Shown here: positions 23,538 through 31,912 of the stretch, piece after piece
Layout of the letters: each line of letters begins with the position of its first letter
Numbering within the stretch: position 1 is the first letter of the stretch
Assembly (NCBI GenBank): GCA_035315885.1
Contig: DATFXM010000081.1
Span: forward strand, 1 to 35,563
From: DATFXM01 sp035315885
GTDB taxonomy: Bacteria; Acidobacteriota; Blastocatellia; UBA7656
DNA: 35,563 nt
Direction of reading: 5' to 3'
Notes under the pieces: generated by a model
Seen by the model: only the letters and a program-made list of their open reading frames with translations
Told to the model about the DNA's origin: nothing
Database searches by the model: none
Made by a program: the position numbers and the translations under genes

Positions 23538-24956
23538 ATGACGTCCTCTCACTCTCCCCGCACCGGTCCTACCGGTGTTGGTCTGCTCGCGTTAGTGGCA
23601 GTGTCTCTGTTTGTGGCTATGCTCGCGGTCATACCGGCAGCTTGCCACAGAACAAACGCGGCGTTGAAGACACAATCCGATCGCCCGAACATTCTGATCA
23701 TCATGACAGACGATCAGAGTCACGATACGCTCACGGCGGAGTTGATGCCGAGAACCAAGGCACTGATTGCTGATGCCGGCGTCACTTTCAACCGGGCGTA
23801 TATATCAACGCCCCTGTGCTGTCCTAGTCGCTCCAGTTTTCTGACAGGAAAATACGCGCGTCATCACGGCGTTCACACGAATGACGACAAGCTGGACGGC
23901 CCTACGATAGCGAACCAGTTGCATCAGGCGGGCTACTACACTGGGCTCATCGGAAAGTACCTGAATTCGTGGCCGGGAGATGCCCGGTCGGAATTCGACT
24001 ACTGGACGGCATGGAAGAGCGGTGATGTCGATCCGGTACTGAACGTCTTTGGCGAAACGCAACAGGTGTCCGGCTACTTGACCTACATCTTGCGGGATCA
24101 CGCTCTGGACTTCTTGGATCGCGTTCCGTCTGACAAGCCGTTCTTTCTGGTATTCGCGCCGCACGCGCCGCATCGGCCGGCTACGCCAGCGCCTGAGGAC
24201 GAGAACCTGTACTCAGACCTGCCACCGTGGAGACCGCCCAACTTCAACCCGGAGTCGATGACTGACAAGCCGAGCTGGCTGCAAAGCAAGGCGCGCTTGA
24301 CCGATGAAGAGGTAGACAGCAGAGTCGATAAATTTCGACTCAAGCAGCTCAGGTCGTTGAAGGCGGTCGATCGTTCGGTGGACGCGATCCTCGGCAAACT
24401 CACCGCTGAAGGCAAGCTCGACAACACGTTTATCCTTTTCTATTCCGACAACGGTTATTACTGGGGAGAGTATCGCCTCGTAGGGAAGAATCGAGTTTAC
24501 GAAGAGGCGACTCGAGTGCCGTTCGCGATCCGTTATTCGCCGTTGTCTCAGGTGCCTCGAATCGAGAGTCATCTGGTAGGGGTGATCGACATTGCGCCTA
24601 CGTTGTGCGATCTAGCGGGAATCCCGACACCGGCGGATATGGATGGCAAGTCGCTATTGCCGCTGCTGGCGGGAGGAGCAACGTGGCGTGACGCGATGTT
24701 GCTCGAGGGTTGGCCGACACGTGGAGAGGAAGACGGGCTGAGTCGAAAAGCGAGGCTACAGGATTTAGGTGCCGATCACAGCGCGCACTTCAGGGCGATC
24801 CGGACGGACAAGTACGTCTACATAGAAACTGAACAGGACAGTCGCGAGCTTTACGACACCACGGCCGATCCTTATGAGATGAACAATCTGATCGAGGACA
24901 CCAGCTACTTAAAAGTGATACGGCAGCTACGAAAGCGACTCAGGAGGGAGTTCTGA
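23538..24956 (+). CDS. Exported sulfatase (arylsulfatase / GlcNAc-6-sulfatase-like)
   Basis: This 472-residue sulfatase has an N-terminal signal or anchor (hydrophobic about 14-35, ending in AAC36, a poor lipobox). The N-terminal metal site is MTDDQSHDTL. The formylglycine signature is C94-CPSRSSFLTGK, with C94 the residue converted to formylglycine. FLVFAPHAPH and FYSDNGYYWGE supply further metal ligands, and GKNRVYEEATRVPF is typical of glucosamine-6-sulfatase-like members. A formylglycine-generating enzyme is needed but is not in this window. The substrate is probably a sulfated sugar polymer, by family analogy only. AAGGAA lies 9 bases before ATG 23538. Confidence 0.93.
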   Translation: MTSSHSPRTGPTGVGLLALVAVSLFVAMLAVIPAACHRTNAALKTQSDRPNILIIMTDDQSHDTLTAELMPRTKALIADAGVTFNRAYISTPLCCPSRSSFLTGKYARHHGVHTNDDKLDGPTIANQLHQAGYYTGLIGKYLNSWPGDARSEFDYWTAWKSGDVDPVLNVFGETQQVSGYLTYILRDHALDFLDRVPSDKPFFLVFAPHAPHRPATPAPEDENLYSDLPPWRPPNFNPESMTDKPSWLQSKARLTDEEVDSRVDKFRLKQLRSLKAVDRSVDAILGKLTAEGKLDNTFILFYSDNGYYWGEYRLVGKNRVYEEATRVPFAIRYSPLSQVPRIESHLVGVIDIAPTLCDLAGIPTPADMDGKSLLPLLAGGATWRDAMLLEGWPTRGEEDGLSRKARLQDLGADHSAHFRAIRTDKYVYIETEQDSRELYDTTADPYEMNNLIEDTSYLKVIRQLRKRLRREF

Positions 24957-25094
24957 GGGAGGCGGAGGGGAGCAGACCCGGGGACGCGGAGAGCACGTGA
25001 CGCGGTGACACACAGAGAATGGAGTCTCGCCACTCCGCGTCTCTCCTCTCCGCGTCCCCGTGTCACCGGTTCGCTCATTCGCCGCGTCGCTCCC
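24957..25094. repeat. Convergent spacer with GGGGACGCGGAGAG inverted repeat
   Basis: GGGGACGCGGAGAG (24980-24993) pairs perfectly with CTCTCCGCGTCCCC (25046-25059). GGTGACAC (25004-25011) also has its complement GTGTCACC at 25060-25067. The two stems cross (left1, left2, right1, right2), so they cannot form nested hairpins together. The words match those in the loop of the 22147-22340 element, so both belong to one dispersed family. Confidence 0.75.
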
Positions 25095-25832
25095 TCAATA
25101 CTTAATCTCCTCCAGCTTCTTCCTCGCCTTGTCGCGCAAATCAGAAATCTCGTTTGGGCTACGAAGAGGATCATTGTCATTGATTACACTCTGTAGGAGT
25201 TTCCGCGCGTCGTCCTGTCTATTTCTCTTGGTGTAGACATCAGCGAGAGCCACTTTCAACTCGGCATTGTTGGGACCAACCTTCATCCCAGCCTCGAGCC
25301 GCTCGATACCACGACGATCGTTTCCTCCAAGCAATCGCGGAAGCTTCAAATCCATTTCGCCCAGCGCAAGGTGAATCGCCCCGCTTTCGTAAGTCGGATC
25401 AATCTCCAGCGCGCTCTCGAAGCCCTTCCTGATCGTCCTTAACAAACCCAGACTGTCCAACGCGCCCTTAAGGTCCGCGAGCTCTCCGCTATTCGCTGCG
25501 AGCCAGAAGTGCCCTTCGACGCGATTCGGGTTCGCCGCTATTGCCTTCTTGGCCACGTCGGCACCCGACTGGTATACCTTCGCCCGCCTTTCTTTATCCG
25601 GCTCCCGGTCCGCAAGGTAGTAGCGATACTTCGAAAGCCTCCATAACGCCTCGTAGTTCCCCGAGCCCGCGGCAACAACCCGCTCAGTGAGCGCCACCGC
25701 CTGCCTCAGACTCTCAATCGCATCTCGCTGCGCAAACAATCCGTCCGCGTCTTTTAGTTGCGGCTCCGGAGCTTGAACTGTAAACGCAAAGAAAACGGAA
25801 ACAACAACAAGGTCCAGCAGAATGGTGGTCAT
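25095..25832 (-). CDS. TPR-repeat protein, TRAP-T (TatT)-like
   Basis: This 245-residue protein has an N-terminal hydrophobic segment (about 4-18) consistent with export, then helical TPR-type repeats. These include YEALWRLSKYRYYLA, AKKAIAANPNRVEGHFWLA, FESALEIDPTYESGAIHLA and AGMKVGPNNAELKVALA. The layout resembles the TatT / TRAP T-component family of periplasmic helical proteins; no TRAP transporter is adjacent. It starts 6 bp after the stop of the ArnT-like glycosyltransferase, so both should be made from one transcript. It may scaffold or assist the membrane enzyme. Confidence 0.82.
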   Translation of the reverse strand: MTTILLDLVVVSVFFAFTVQAPEPQLKDADGLFAQRDAIESLRQAVALTERVVAAGSGNYEALWRLSKYRYYLADREPDKERRAKVYQSGADVAKKAIAANPNRVEGHFWLAANSGELADLKGALDSLGLLRTIRKGFESALEIDPTYESGAIHLALGEMDLKLPRLLGGNDRRGIERLEAGMKVGPNNAELKVALADVYTKRNRQDDARKLLQSVINDNDPLRSPNEISDLRDKARKKLEEIKY

Positions 25833-25838
25833 TGCCTT

Positions 25839-27656
25839 CTATGATTCCTGATTGCTGAATATTAGTTTGCCGCCGGATGCAGCCACCGTAAAAACTTTGC
25901 CGCGCAACAACTGCTTTAGCCTTCCAGCTTGCTCTGCATCGGTTACCAGGAAGATTCGTTCGCTCTGCTCCCATAACCGAGTTATATCGCTATCGTCCAG
26001 AAAAAGGTCAGGTGCGTCCTTAAAGTACGAACCGTATTCCAAATTCGCCCTGCGCCCATTGAGTATGTGCACCTGCCTTCTGGTGTAAAAGTTGATCGAG
26101 GACCCGCTCTCGTATTCGCCGTTGATTACGATCAGGTCTCCGTTCTTATACTCACCGTTTATCACCTCCGCAAGCGGACGCGAAGAAAGGTACGGCTCAA
26201 GCACTGACATACTGGCACGCGCGCAGAAAAAGAAGCCTCCCATCATCACCGCAAGCGCGATTGCAGCAAGCTCGGCTCGTCCGCGCAGCCGGAACACCAA
26301 TGCAGCAGTCGTTCCCAGGAGAAAAGCAACGGCGGTAATCAACAACGGCGCCTCAAGCATCGACAGCGATTCAGGAGTGAGATCCAGCACGTGTCCGAGC
26401 GACAACGCGTAGGCATCGGGGTTTCGAGTGAGAGTCGACGCAATGTCTCCTTGCACCTGAATTGAACGCGTCTTGAAATAAAGGGACGATCCGATCACGA
26501 ACACCGCAACTCCGGCCGCGGCGATCGCCACCTGAGAAAGCATCAATAACTTTCGCGTTCTTAGACTCCTGTCCTCCTCCTCTCTAGAAAGCGCCTCTCC
26601 AAGAAGCAGGGCGAACGCCGGATAGGCGGGCATTGTGTAGTACTCCTGCGTCGTCGAAAAACAGAAGAATAGAATCACAACTCCTGCCCAAACCCAGAGG
26701 AAAAGTACCGAGCGGTTTTCGCGATCGAGGCCTCTGAGCCTTCTGGGAAAATCCCGGATCGCAAGCGGCAGAAAAAAACTCCAGGGGAACAGCCAAGCCA
26801 TATGCAGCCCGAGGAATAACAGCAAGGGAACGGTGTCGTAGTCCTGAGGGTATCGCTTGCCCAGATATCGCAGCACGTGCTCGTTCATGAAGTAAAACCA
26901 AAAGAATCCTTTGCCCTGGCCCGGAGCCGGAGTTCCCATCATCATGCTGCCCGGATTCGCCAGACCGGCCGCGATGTGCCATGGCGCTGCAATGATCAGG
27001 AATAGCGCTGTGCCGCTGACCAGCCTCAAACGTGCAAGACGTCGCAGATCACCGGTCAGTAGGAGGTACGCGAAGATGATTATCGCCGGGAACGCAGCGC
27101 CTACGAGTCCCTTGGTCAAAACGCCCAGAGCGCCGGCGATGTAAATGCCTAGAGCCCATCTTGACTTGCCACTTTCGTCCAGAGAGCGCAGGAAACAATA
27201 GAATGCGATCGACTCGAATAACGTGAGCAGAATGTCAGGCCACAGGACTCGAGTGAAAAGGAAAATGCCAACGCACGACGAGATGATCAAGCCGGCGTAG
27301 ATACCGGCGCGTGGTCCGAATAAGTATCGTCCAATCGCTACGGCCACCAAAGCCAATGCCACCGACGCAAGAGCCATTGGTAGTCTCGTGGCAAATTCGT
27401 TCACCCCTGCGAACTTGTAGGACAACGCTACGAGCCAGTACATCAGCGGAGCCTTCTCAAGGTACCTGATGCCATTGGCGTGGAGGGTTATCCAATCGCC
27501 GGACTCCGCCATCTCTCGAGCGGCTTCCGCGTGGACCGTATCGGCATCGTCCAGAAGCGAAGGCGGGTGTTTGGCAGCGCCAAGGTAAATGGCCGCCGCG
27601 AGTATGCTTACCGCTATGACGCCCTTGCGCTCACTCATCCAGTCAGCCCAAGACAA
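25839..27656 (-). CDS. ArnT-like lipid-linked sugar transferase (GT39/GT83)
   Basis: This 605-residue integral membrane glycosyltransferase has about 12 hydrophobic segments and a hydrophilic C-terminal domain (about 505-605). The first periplasmic loop carries the catalytic acidic motif LLDDADTVHAEAAREM (about 34-49) and RYLEKAPLMYW, the ArnT/PMT signature for polyprenyl-phosphate sugar donors. It probably moves a sugar onto an envelope lipid or protein. The start is TTG 27656 or ATG 27638; neither has a strong RBS. It lies upstream of and nearly touching the TPR gene. Lipid A modification is possible, but no arn genes are nearby. Confidence 0.88.
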   Translation of the reverse strand: MSWADWMSERKGVIAVSILAAAIYLGAAKHPPSLLDDADTVHAEAAREMAESGDWITLHANGIRYLEKAPLMYWLVALSYKFAGVNEFATRLPMALASVALALVAVAIGRYLFGPRAGIYAGLIISSCVGIFLFTRVLWPDILLTLFESIAFYCFLRSLDESGKSRWALGIYIAGALGVLTKGLVGAAFPAIIIFAYLLLTGDLRRLARLRLVSGTALFLIIAAPWHIAAGLANPGSMMMGTPAPGQGKGFFWFYFMNEHVLRYLGKRYPQDYDTVPLLLFLGLHMAWLFPWSFFLPLAIRDFPRRLRGLDRENRSVLFLWVWAGVVILFFCFSTTQEYYTMPAYPAFALLLGEALSREEEDRSLRTRKLLMLSQVAIAAAGVAVFVIGSSLYFKTRSIQVQGDIASTLTRNPDAYALSLGHVLDLTPESLSMLEAPLLITAVAFLLGTTAALVFRLRGRAELAAIALAVMMGGFFFCARASMSVLEPYLSSRPLAEVINGEYKNGDLIVINGEYESGSSINFYTRRQVHILNGRRANLEYGSYFKDAPDLFLDDSDITRLWEQSERIFLVTDAEQAGRLKQLLRGKVFTVAASGGKLIFSNQES

Positions 27657-27980
27657 GCTCTCTTTATAACAAATCGGAGATCACTTTCTCCAATCCGTTA
27701 CGCCCTCGGCATCGTATAGTTCGATTTGATCCGGTCTGACGATTTCGTTACGTTATCAAATTGTATGGAAGCGACAGGCAACGCCATGCCGCTGTTTTAT
27801 GGTCAAATGGGAAAAAAATCGGTTATTATACGGAGTCGAATTGAGGTCTGTGCGCCCAAACGCAATTGATAATTTCATCGGTGTAACGTTACCGAACAGC
27901 TATTGAAGAGAGTAAAGAATAAGAAGGCAGGACATATTCTTCGATATCTTCATCTGAATTTAATGCAGAGATCCTGAAAA
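27657..27980. promoter_or_regulatory. Divergent AT-rich control region with GTAACGTTAC palindrome
   Basis: This 324-bp region is much more AT-rich than its surroundings and separates the ArnT-like gene from the receptor gene. It holds a perfect palindrome GTAACGTTAC (27883-27892, loosely extended by GGT/ACC) and a related half site GTTACGTTAT at 27747-27756. TTATTATACGG near 27823-27833 contains possible -10 sequences, but I cannot fix a -35. I see no gene. Confidence 0.45.
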
Positions 27981-30500
27981 ATGTATTGGCTCAACAAGCA
28001 GTGGCCGGGTCGTGGATCCGCAATAGTGATAGTACTGGTGCTTCTGCTGGCAAACCTTGCGCCGGCGAGGGGTCAGTCAGCATCCAATGGCAAGCTTAAA
28101 GCCAGCGCGCGTGACGAGTCAGACAAACCGGTAGCCGGCGTACTGGTCGAAGTCAAAAAGGACAACACAACCTTAGCGTCAGGGACTAGCGACGAAAAAG
28201 GCGAAGTCCACCTCTCCGATATCCCGCCAGGCACTTACGAGATTGCAGTATCCAAGACCGGGTTCGAGCCGATGAACCAGCCCGACGTAGTTGTCACCGC
28301 CTCAACACCGGTTGAAGTTGTGTTCATCATGGTGGCGAAGGTGGAGCTCAAGGATACTGTCAACGTAAAGGCCGGGAGCGATCAGAAGATCGAACAGTCT
28401 TCTTCTGCTCCAACTGAGCTGCAGCGTGCCACAGTGAAGGACATCCCCGGCAAGCCCGGGACTGTAGCTGACACATTGCCGCTGGTGCCTGGTGTTGTTC
28501 GTTCGCCTCAAGGCGAGATCAAGATTTCAGGCAGCGGTGAGCACCGCAGTGCATTGATTGTGAATTCAGCAGACGTGACCGACCCCGCTACCGGGCAGTT
28601 TGGTGTGACAGTGCCGGTGGACAGCGTTGAGTCGATCAGCGTGTTCAAGACTCCTTACCTCGCGCAGTTCGGTAGATTCACCGCTGGTGTCGTCTCCGTC
28701 GAAACGAGGAGAGGCGGCGAAAAGTGGGACTACGAGCTGAACGATCCACTGCCGGAGTACCGGATCCGAAGCGGCCACCTGCGTGGCGTGCAGGAGGCGT
28801 CACCACGCGTCGTGTTCAACGGACCAATCATTCCGGGCAAGTTGTACTTCTCTCAGGGAGACGAATACGACCTGCAGAAGCTGCCGGATCGCACTCTTCC
28901 CTTCCCGTTCAATGAAACGAAGAAAGAGTCTTTCAATTCATTTACACAGATCGACTACATAATATCGTCGCTGCACACATTGACCGGCACGCTGCACGTG
29001 GCTCCGGCGCATACCAGTTTTGCAAACCTGAATTTCTTCAACCCGCAGCCTGTGACGCCGAATCTTGCTGCGAGAGACTACACCGGCACCATCAGTGATC
29101 GATTGACTCTCGGGAATAATCTGCTTGAAAGCACGCTCTCACTGAAGCGCTTCGACATGAACGTATGGGGTCAGGGTCAGGAAGACATGATCCTCAAGCC
29201 CGTCGGCAACGAAGGAAACTACTTCAGCCAGCAGGATCGTCGGGCGTCGCGTATCGAGTGGCTTGAAACTTTTTCGCTCGCACCGATCAGCGCGTTTGGC
29301 TCACACAATTTGAAGTTCGGCACCGGATTTACGCGCACAAACAACCGTGGCGCGTTCGACGCTCGAACTACGCTGATTCAAGACAACTCGGGCGTGACTC
29401 TGAAAAGAATCGACTTCGTTGGAGGCGAGCCGTTCAATCTCCACGATTTTGAGACGAACTTCTTCGGACAAGATCACTGGGTTTTGAGCCAGAGGCTGTC
29501 GTTGGACGTCGGCACACGTTTCGAATATCAGGGTATAACCGAGACGTTCCGAGTAGCTCCCCGCGTTGGTCTTGCGTGGATGCCATTCCACAACAAGCAA
29601 ACAACAATCAGAGGCGGCTGGGGCTTGTTCTATGATCGAGTCCCGCTGAACGTGTATGCATTCGGGCGTTATCCGCAGATGGTGGTGACTTCGTTCGCAC
29701 CCGACGGGTCTATCATTGACGGGCCGCGCCTGTTCATGAATATCACCGAGCGTGCGGACAGAAAGAACTCGCCGTTCCTCTTCGGAAGGGACGTGAGTGG
29801 CAATTTCGCGCCCTACAGTTCCACCTGGAACGTAGAGATCGAACATCCGCTGACCAGCATGCTGCGTGTTAGGGCGAGCTGGCTTCAAAACAACTCTCAG
29901 GGCGTGATTACGATTCAGCCGGGCGTTGTACAGGATCGAGACGCGCTGGTGCTGAGCGGCAATGGCCGGTCCCGGTACCGCCAACTGGAGCTCACAAGCC
30001 GGCTGACTCTGAAAGACGGTCAGCAGTTGTTCTTCTCGTACGTTCGGAGCCGGACACAGGGCGACCTGAACGAATTCAACAGCTATCTCGGAAATTTCCC
30101 GTTCCCCGTAGTTCGACCGAACGAGTTCACGAATTTGTCCTCGGATCTCCCTAACCGGTTCATCACGTGGGGCATGGTGAAGCTGCCGTGGAAGATGAGG
30201 ATCTCGCCGCTCATCGAATGGCGAAACGGATTTCCATATGCGCAGACCGATGTTCAACAGAACTACGTCGGCTTGCCAAACACAACGCGGTTCCCAGGCT
30301 TTTTCTCGCTCGATAGCCGGGTCTCAAAAGACTTCAGGCTGAACGACAAGTACTCGCTACGCTTTTCGGTGAGCGGTTTCAACCTCACTAATCACTTCAA
30401 CCCGCTTCAGGTTCACGCCAACATCGACGATCCTCAATCCGGAGTGTTTTTCAACACGCATCATCGGCGGTTCAGAGTCGATTTCGATGTGCTGTTCTAG
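27981..30500 (+). CDS. TonB-dependent receptor-like outer-membrane protein with CarboxypepD_reg domain
   Basis: This 839-residue protein has a signal peptide (about 1-32, ending ARGQS), a carboxypeptidase-regulatory-like beta-sandwich (about 37-120, with DESDKPVAGVLVEVKK and IPPGTYEIAVSKTGFE), a plug-like region (about 145-240, with LPLVPGVVRSPQGEIKISG and VFKTPYLAQFGRFTAGVVSV) and a C-terminal beta barrel ending in the Phe-terminated signal VDFDVLF. This is the Acidobacteriota form often annotated as TonB-dependent receptor or Oar-like. No classical TonB box is obvious. The substrate is unknown. It is preceded by a long control region and followed at 162 bp by the DUF3179 gene. Confidence 0.9.
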   Translation: MYWLNKQWPGRGSAIVIVLVLLLANLAPARGQSASNGKLKASARDESDKPVAGVLVEVKKDNTTLASGTSDEKGEVHLSDIPPGTYEIAVSKTGFEPMNQPDVVVTASTPVEVVFIMVAKVELKDTVNVKAGSDQKIEQSSSAPTELQRATVKDIPGKPGTVADTLPLVPGVVRSPQGEIKISGSGEHRSALIVNSADVTDPATGQFGVTVPVDSVESISVFKTPYLAQFGRFTAGVVSVETRRGGEKWDYELNDPLPEYRIRSGHLRGVQEASPRVVFNGPIIPGKLYFSQGDEYDLQKLPDRTLPFPFNETKKESFNSFTQIDYIISSLHTLTGTLHVAPAHTSFANLNFFNPQPVTPNLAARDYTGTISDRLTLGNNLLESTLSLKRFDMNVWGQGQEDMILKPVGNEGNYFSQQDRRASRIEWLETFSLAPISAFGSHNLKFGTGFTRTNNRGAFDARTTLIQDNSGVTLKRIDFVGGEPFNLHDFETNFFGQDHWVLSQRLSLDVGTRFEYQGITETFRVAPRVGLAWMPFHNKQTTIRGGWGLFYDRVPLNVYAFGRYPQMVVTSFAPDGSIIDGPRLFMNITERADRKNSPFLFGRDVSGNFAPYSSTWNVEIEHPLTSMLRVRASWLQNNSQGVITIQPGVVQDRDALVLSGNGRSRYRQLELTSRLTLKDGQQLFFSYVRSRTQGDLNEFNSYLGNFPFPVVRPNEFTNLSSDLPNRFITWGMVKLPWKMRISPLIEWRNGFPYAQTDVQQNYVGLPNTTRFPGFFSLDSRVSKDFRLNDKYSLRFSVSGFNLTNHFNPLQVHANIDDPQSGVFFNTHHRRFRVDFDVLF

Positions 30501-30662
30501 CCCTGCACAGGAACGCTCGCTGTCTCGCTCGAGTGCTGTTCTGGACTCGCAAGCTTGTGCATTGCTAGACTGCGCGTGACTGAACACCTTCCGTCATAAA
30601 GAAGTTAGATGATCAGCGACGAACTGCGGATGTAGCTCATCGGTCGATTCGAGGGAACTTCT

Positions 30663-31868
30663 ATGCAACAACCCAAAAGAACCGCTGCTTGGCTGGCCTT
30701 GTTTCTGTTTCTGGTGGCTGCGGCAGCGATCGTCATCACGCCAGCGTGGTTTATTCAACCGTTCAAGTTTCAAACTACGCGGATCATAAGCTCGAGTTAC
30801 CTCATGCGTAGCTGGTCGCCGGTTGTGACCGTCGTATGCGCGATAGCGGTGGTTTGTTTGTCGATAAATCTCTGGCGACACAGCAGACGCTGGTTCGGCA
30901 AAGCATTACTGTTGCCGTTGATTGCGATCAGTCTGTTGCTGGTCTGGCTGGCTCGTCAAAACCACTTCGAGTGGATGTTCAAACCCCTTCCCAACCCGAA
31001 CTTCACCATCGTCGAAGACACCGATTTTGTCGCTCCCGACGATAGGGTGATTGCCGTCGAAATGAATGATGAAGCAGTAGCGTACCCCATAAGACAGATT
31101 GCATATCATCACATCGTGCAGGATGAGGTTGGCGGCGTTCCAGTCGCCGCCACTTATTGAACGCTCTGCCACACCGGTCTGGTGTGGGACAGAAGGATCG
31201 ACGGCCGGGCTTTGAACTTCCACTTGTTCGGCATTAACAATGAGAACTTCATCATGCGTGATGACGAGACCGGTACCTGGTGGCAGCAAATAAACGGCGA
31301 AGCCATACAGGGTCCGCTTGCCGGCAGGCGCTTGAACCCTGTCGAACACGACGAGCTTGCTTTCTCTGTCTGGAAGGGCGAGCAACCCACTGGGCGAGTG
31401 CTGCGCCCGGACCCGCGCTTCGAAAAAGGATATGTGCCGGCAAACTGGGAAGAAAAGATCGCGAAGTTCCCTGTTGTGACTCCTGCCGCACCGGGTGATG
31501 CATTGCCCCAGCGCGAGTTGATCGTGGGCATCACGTTGAACGGAGCTTCCAAGGCCTATCCCATGTCAAAGATCCAGCAGCAGTCACCGGTTACTGATAC
31601 GCTTGGCGGAGTGCCGATCATCATCGTCGCAAGCGAAAAATCGGTTAGAGCATTTGAGAGGATGGTCGACGGCAAACAATTGGACCTGTTCGCAAAACAG
31701 AGCGTCACGCCGCTGACACTGGTGGACACGCAGAGCGGGAGCGAATGGGACTTCAGTGGAAAGTGTATTGCAGGCTCGATGAACGGAAAGAAGCTCAACA
31801 AGATTTCGTCGCTCAGCGACTACTGGTTCGACTGGAAGACCTATCATCCTGATACGCTTGTGTATTGA
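30663..31868 (+). CDS. DUF3179 membrane protein with in-frame TGA at the CxxC motif (candidate selenoprotein)
   Basis: A single reading frame of 401 residues is interrupted once, by TGA at 31158-31160 (codon 166). Residues 1-100 form about three membrane helices (8-28, 52-70, 80-97); the rest is a DUF3179 domain: AYPIRQIAYHHIVQDEVGG before the TGA and TLCHTGLVWDRR after it, ending in DYWFDWKTYHPDT. The family normally has Cys-x2-Cys here (TYCxLC), so the TGA sits exactly at the first Cys. The frame continues without shift for 236 codons. A perfect 7-bp hairpin with a GGUCU loop follows the TGA. Two readings are open: selenocysteine at 166, or a pseudogene/sequence error. The intact downstream half favours function. 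Confidence 0.75.
31161..31187 (+). promoter_or_regulatory. Candidate bacterial SECIS hairpin after TGA
   Basis: Eight bases after the TGA, CCACACC (31169-31175) pairs perfectly with GGTGTGG (31181-31187), leaving the loop GGTCT (31176-31180). Bacterial SECIS elements lie immediately 3' of UGA and carry G in the first loop positions; the E. coli fdhF loop, as I recall it, also contains GGUCU. Here the loop begins 15 nt after the UGA, about 3 nt closer than in fdhF, and I see no bulged U. The hairpin overlaps codons for conserved residues, so chance pairing is possible. Confidence 0.55.
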
Positions 31869-31912
31869 GAAGGCCTGACCTCGAAGCGCCAAGGTGCTAC
31901 AATCCGACTGCC

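Noticed and set aside
30663..31868. Simple pseudogene or two separate genes for DUF3179
   Set aside because: The frame is unchanged across the TGA, no decay is seen downstream, and the second half would lack an RBS and the first half of its domain. It remains the main alternative to selenocysteine.
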